64,000 bases of DNA from positions 1,787,501 through 1,851,500 of the forward strand of contig NC_090171.1 in assembly GCF_017916325.1 (NCBI RefSeq). Reading direction: 5' to 3'. Below the pieces are notes generated by a model. It saw nothing but the letters and a program-made list of their open reading frames with translations, was not told where the DNA came from and did no database searches. A program made the position numbers and the translations under genes. Every line of letters begins with the position of its first letter. Position 1 is the first letter of the stretch. This document shows positions 61,001-64,000 of the stretch, piece by piece. This stretch comes from Leishmania martiniquensis (lineage: Eukaryota; Euglenozoa; Kinetoplastea; Trypanosomatida; Trypanosomatidae).

Positions 61001-63347
61001 CACCGCCCCTACGCTGTCCCCAATGGCAAAGGCAGAACTGAAGGACCCCTACCAGCAGCAGCCGCAGCAGCGGCCAGGGAAGCCGTCGTCCGAGAAGACG
61101 CCGGACTTCGAAGCGCCAGCGTGTCCGCCGTCCTCAGCGGCAGTGCCATTACCACGCTCCCGCACTGAGGAGCTGAGGAAAGTGGCAGATACTTTGACGG
61201 ATGCCCGCGTGCCCAGCCGCCAGACTGCGGCGGTGGAGAGTAAGGAGGTGGCGCGGGCGAAGAGGGCAGTAGCAGACGCAAAGGGATCTGCAGCTACCCT
61301 CGCCAAATCCACGAGCTTGGCTGCATCAGCGACGCCGGCGTGTGCTGCTTCTGCCGCTGCGGGGTCCGAGTTGAGGGCAAAGAATGGCAAAGACGAGGCG
61401 GCGTGCGAGAGTGGAGGAGGCAAGAAGCCTGACGGGAAGGCTAAAGCGACCGCCGGCAAAGTCAGCACCAACCTGAAAGCTGCGCCTCCGCCAGCTGCAG
61501 GGGATCTGAAAGCGGTGGCCGCGGGCGCTGCTGATGGAGCTGCTGCATTCCTGCTGCCGAAGCCACGCCACGAGCAGGCCGCCTCAGCAGGGGCCTCAGC
61601 CACAACAATCGCAAAGGCTGCTCTGACTGCAGCAAAGCACGCAGCTGCCGAGTTGGCAGGTGGTGAAAAACGAGGTAGCCACAAAAACACGATGTCGACC
61701 ATATCCGAGTTCGGAGCTTTCACGAGTCCAGGGAAAGCGGCTGTTTCTTCCCCAGCTCTCACTCAGCTCTCGCCCTCGGCCGTCGTACCCAAAACAGCGG
61801 CGCAACAGTCTGTCACAGCGGTACTGCCGGCAATGCCAGTACCGCTACCGCGCTCGGTGCAGGCAGCTGACCCCGACAGCGTGGTGGAAGCTGCCCGAAA
61901 AGCAGCGGAGGGTAGTGAGCGGCGGCCTGAGGAGACGCTACAGCGGGCCTGGAACGATGTGCATTGGTCAAGGGCCGATTCGCAGGGGGCTTCAGCTGCT
62001 TCGAAGGATGAGCATTTTCTGGCGTCGGCGAGTGAGGTGAAGCTGGAGGTGAGCAGAAAGCCCTCCGCAGCTGCGCACGCCGAGGATGCAGAGGAGCCTG
62101 ACGTGAGCTACGATCTCGACAGGGTGTTTGACTTTCTCAGACTAAAAGCGGACTACCCTACCGGCATGGGTGAAGGCGATGACGATGACCGCAGCAGCTC
62201 GGCGGCCTCCAATGCGAACCACCGGCACCACCCCACCTCATTTCTCCATTCGGAGTCTCCAGAGCAGTCGAGAGCCGTGGCACGGTCACCCCCGACAAAC
62301 ACGGGCGCAGCGAATCGGCGCGTGAGTGCAGCCGACGGCTTGGAAGCGCCCTCCAATGTGTTCAGCACGCAGCCGCGGGCACATGACGATGGCAGCACCG
62401 CGCGCGAGTCGTTCACACCGGCGCAGCCTTCAAGGAGCGGGTCTCTCGCAGATATCACACACCGCGCCCCCAAGCCGATTCAATCCTTCTCCCAGTGGAC
62501 GGCAGAGGGGGTAGACGGCTTCACGGAGGGCGGTGCGGACTCCTTTGCCTCGGTCAACTGCAGCAATCCGAGCGCTAGCTGCAACTACCCCACGCAGGGC
62601 ACTAGGTCGCCTGGCTTTCATGTCTTCTCTACCCATCCGAATGCCGCAGCGGCGGCCGCAAGCCCCTTCTCTGTGCAACCTCCTTTGGCGCACATGGGCA
62701 GGATGCCGCCGGGCAGCGCACTCCTGAACCCTGAGTTGACTGAGGACGGCATGGAATCGCCGGCAGCGACACGGCACATGGACTTGACTGCTGCCAGCAC
62801 CTCCGCGTACTACCAACTTTCTTCAGCCGGCGCGCCGCCGTCGCCGCTGATAGACTCGCGGCAGTCATCCTTCTCGCACAATCCATTCAGCGTGTCTACC
62901 GTGAACCTTAGAGCATCACCGGTGCCGTCGGTGTCCAGTCTTGGGCGAGCCAACTCCGATACAGGAACCGATCGCAACTCTGCGCTTTCTCGCCTGCGTC
63001 CCATGCCGAGCAGTCAGATGGCGATGAGTGAACAGATGGCAATGCAGCAGACGATGATGGTGATGATGCGCACGCCGGACGGACAGTTGGCCCTGTACCC
63101 AATGATGTATAGTCAGTCTGTGTACATGATGGACCTGAACGGGATGATGCAGACGCCGCAGGGGATGCAAATGACTTCACAGACGCTTCCACAGCAGCCG
63201 ACAGTGCTCAGCGCCGCTTCACCGCGAGGGCAGGCCGGCACCCTTGCTTACCATGTGACACCTGACGGCTCCTACGTGATGACAACGGCGCCCCAGATGT
63301 CGCAGCAGATGATGAGTCAGTATCATCAGCCGCAGGAGCCACCATAG
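58035..63347 (+). CDS. polytopic membrane protein with long low-complexity tail, unrecognised
   Basis: A 1770-residue protein in two parts. The first about 650 residues hold some nine or ten hydrophobic segments, for example MLVGHFLSILVLLAFAAY, WFVFLLATLDLV, GSALLLVFMYWIP, FYFFLGMMCWLSLVLMEMAA, VIYVGFYVVTALLLAHVV and YLLLWVAMMCVYLY, separated by a Gly/Ser/Asn-rich loop (about 190-250). The rest is disordered: Ser/Ala/Lys/Glu-rich, with basic-acidic patches (RRERPERERRKERLRERE) and an Ala-rich block (about 1090-1230). The last 110 residues are rich in Met, Gln and Tyr (MAMQQTMMVMMRTPDGQ). The membrane topology resembles multi-pass ER proteins, but no RING finger, transporter or other signature is seen, so no function is assigned. 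The start is the first ATG; an upstream GTG at 58020 adds five residues. Confidence 0.8.
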   Translation: MKRAHRQSSAHGVSGATNGASTAVAVATEASDGERKKVLKADCSGSDDMSHYSDSPSDAAKATTMLERLWRQVDFAFMDICYTIEDRFTIPQNVAAVPGVVDEEHIQRQGVCMLVGHFLSILVLLAFAAYSRRLSSLMSGASPVMGEILFCVSHLSQVTQEQLGWSLFCSGFLSPSTFDWPAAESGASGAVPMSNGAGGQAVRRSMLGPNGNGGVGVNSGMTSGSQGLAGTGSGVAGGAASNPNTGGHFVRYLLGRKVNNMIRQESLRSYLYYSFYSPSAFLVEQTVWFVFLLATLDLVSMQRLAVAAFFANVVGWLPVYSVKSLAGVGSALLLVFMYWIPSYEMDEALLSVSFSERSLHCVLSAYCGSLCITLLFAETLLLEDVRRVLVQGVSTLPQRLLRAGGHHPTLARLVHGCMWLRFEYFYFIDFYFFLGMMCWLSLVLMEMAAGISVFGIATLLIAVPWLVGDGWTVTPLRALKDTVIYVGFYVVTALLLAHVVPWSGLAFLSNAVQSVAVLFLMAARCEYRQPGGSAYLLLWVAMMCVYLYEKAGMASTTTGSTVLGSHDSMSPSNFAKAMRDVWHGEAEAEEETLGLLNVGCAAFWQLLSRGLGEQGAQLLHFNAVVFGSMMLLCTTVRAVVVEGVCLSSFRPSVFTSAATAGTSTAAWTASAALPVPAGTAATASRGDDSGGAAQTFLERHCCLRGASGFLHGGLMTSSSSAKGRASPQGGGAKVLSCSAANAAKRPWHAPSHAVAAVMDDDASGAGGGGAAVPEDGAWEEAVSEGDKTIEETRKVSLEAESLLTGDVPTDLRTPLVITGESSAEDEGALTSSQASESRAHRSKRESKREPPSQFATTLPTRKSTTVGTLGEKAHPPPASCAGDRKTEKTAPVTLKSVSDITQDVSQTASFGESVNCNPTSLTSPMSSSDVNLTPLSSLRDEHAVPFTSRSSTNAEIPCEPRRERPERERRKERLREREPLKIVASTACGTAPTLSPMAKAELKDPYQQQPQQRPGKPSSEKTPDFEAPACPPSSAAVPLPRSRTEELRKVADTLTDARVPSRQTAAVESKEVARAKRAVADAKGSAATLAKSTSLAASATPACAASAAAGSELRAKNGKDEAACESGGGKKPDGKAKATAGKVSTNLKAAPPPAAGDLKAVAAGAADGAAAFLLPKPRHEQAASAGASATTIAKAALTAAKHAAAELAGGEKRGSHKNTMSTISEFGAFTSPGKAAVSSPALTQLSPSAVVPKTAAQQSVTAVLPAMPVPLPRSVQAADPDSVVEAARKAAEGSERRPEETLQRAWNDVHWSRADSQGASAASKDEHFLASASEVKLEVSRKPSAAAHAEDAEEPDVSYDLDRVFDFLRLKADYPTGMGEGDDDDRSSSAASNANHRHHPTSFLHSESPEQSRAVARSPPTNTGAANRRVSAADGLEAPSNVFSTQPRAHDDGSTARESFTPAQPSRSGSLADITHRAPKPIQSFSQWTAEGVDGFTEGGADSFASVNCSNPSASCNYPTQGTRSPGFHVFSTHPNAAAAAASPFSVQPPLAHMGRMPPGSALLNPELTEDGMESPAATRHMDLTAASTSAYYQLSSAGAPPSPLIDSRQSSFSHNPFSVSTVNLRASPVPSVSSLGRANSDTGTDRNSALSRLRPMPSSQMAMSEQMAMQQTMMVMMRTPDGQLALYPMMYSQSVYMMDLNGMMQTPQGMQMTSQTLPQQPTVLSAASPRGQAGTLAYHVTPDGSYVMTTAPQMSQQMMSQYHQPQEPP

Positions 63348-64000
63348 CGACGTCGGCAGTGCCCAACTTACTGGGAGGGGAGCGCTGCACACGACCTCTC
63401 TGCTGTCCTCTGCCTGCTAAATTCGCGCTCGGTGCAAAGCACGGACAACGGGCATGCGTGTGGTGGGTGGGAGGTTGGGGAGGGGGAGGTGGAGGGTCAA
63501 CCCTTCGAGGGTCTTATTATCATTTATTCTTAAAGCGGCTTGGCGTGTATGTGTCTGCCAGCTCATCTTGAGAGAACTTCGCATACAGTCATGCGCGCAC
63601 TTGTGCCTGTTTTATTATTATTCTCCAGCTCGTGGCCCGCGTTAACGTCGAATTTTGCCTCCGCTGGACTTTTCCAGCGACCCAAACGGAAGGCGCATAT
63701 TTCCTCCGTTCCTCGTGGCCACAGGAGGTGTGTCGTCCAGTACTCCGCCTCCTCGCCTCCAGTGGGTTTAGCGGGTCGGAATGCTCTGGAAGCCCAGAGA
63801 AAAAAAAGTGCTTGTCAAAAAGACGTCGCTTCTCGTTCTGCTTGTGTAAGCCCTTGAGGTGTCTCTTACGCGTATGTGTTGAGTGCTCGTAGCCGCTGCA
63901 CACGTTTCACCACGAACGCAGCACAGATAACTGGAGAGCGGCGCAGGGAAAAGGGGGGGCAGAGAGAGAGGGAGAGGAATGCTCCCGAAGGACTAATGCG
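63348..64000. other. 3' flank of the membrane protein gene, no gene seen
   Basis: Probably 3' UTR and the beginning of the next spacer. G-rich stretches lie at 63476-63498 and a purine-rich block at 63940-63975. No gene is visible before the window ends. Confidence 0.55.

Noticed and set aside
1..64000. CRISPR array, bacterial operon signals, rho-independent terminators
   Set aside because: The sequence is eukaryotic and trypanosomatid in organisation; the regular repeats seen are microsatellites or long interspersed copies, not spaced short repeats.
1..64000. tRNA, rRNA or snRNA genes
   Set aside because: I looked for tRNA-like A and B boxes and rRNA motifs by eye and found none convincing. 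A tRNAscan-SE and Infernal run would be decisive.

Overview
The window looks like nuclear chromosome sequence from a trypanosomatid of the Leishmania type (Leishmaniinae). All sixteen well-supported protein genes lie on the + strand and have no introns. They are separated by long, pyrimidine-rich, gene-free spacers, and most are preceded by a polypyrimidine tract and an AG of the kind used for spliced-leader trans-splicing. Codons are GC-rich. The spacers carry TA and CA microsatellites, homopolymer runs and near-identical interspersed repeats of 0.5-0.8 kb, which resemble the intergenic retroposon-derived repeats (SIDERs) of Leishmania. The species cannot be fixed from this sequence. The whole window reads as part of one polycistronic transcription unit running left to right.

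Layout. 1-2235: gene-free, pyrimidine-rich. 2236-11495: two atypical alpha-kinase genes. The first has three alpha-kinase modules, of which only the third keeps the catalytic residues. The second is a complete single-domain enzyme. 11496-17485: spacer, then a PSP1-domain protein. 17486-24571: a long spacer with a repeat, an orphan 323-residue protein, and the nucleolar WD40 protein UTP18. 26432-37288: a JADE/BRPF-like PHD chromatin protein, the ciliary transition-zone protein TMEM17, a syntaxin-18-like Qa-SNARE, and a large helical-repeat protein that is probably mitochondrial. 40933-47417: an inosine triphosphatase, a membrane-anchored CE1/LpqC-type esterase, and the ribosome-assembly factor MRTO4. 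48799-54268: a VPS9-domain Rab5 exchange factor, a small coiled-coil protein, and a stand-alone cytochrome b5. 58035-63347: a 1770-residue polytopic membrane protein with a very long low-complexity tail.

Two repeat families stand out. Family A (778 bp, two copies that match with no gap at a constant offset of 4019 bp) brackets the single-domain alpha-kinase gene in direct orientation. Family B (about 583 bp, two full copies plus one 522-bp copy) brackets a six-gene block and, separately, the inosine triphosphatase gene. Such direct repeats are the known substrate for gene amplification in Leishmania, so this window contains at least three predicted amplifiable cassettes.

The genes do not form a functional operon in the bacterial sense; in trypanosomatids neighbours are co-transcribed regardless of function. 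Two loose themes are ribosome assembly (UTP18, MRTO4) and vesicle traffic (syntaxin-18-like, VPS9). The most unusual item is the alpha-kinase pair: a triple-domain protein with two predicted pseudokinase modules next to a canonical paralogue that sits inside a repeat-bounded cassette.
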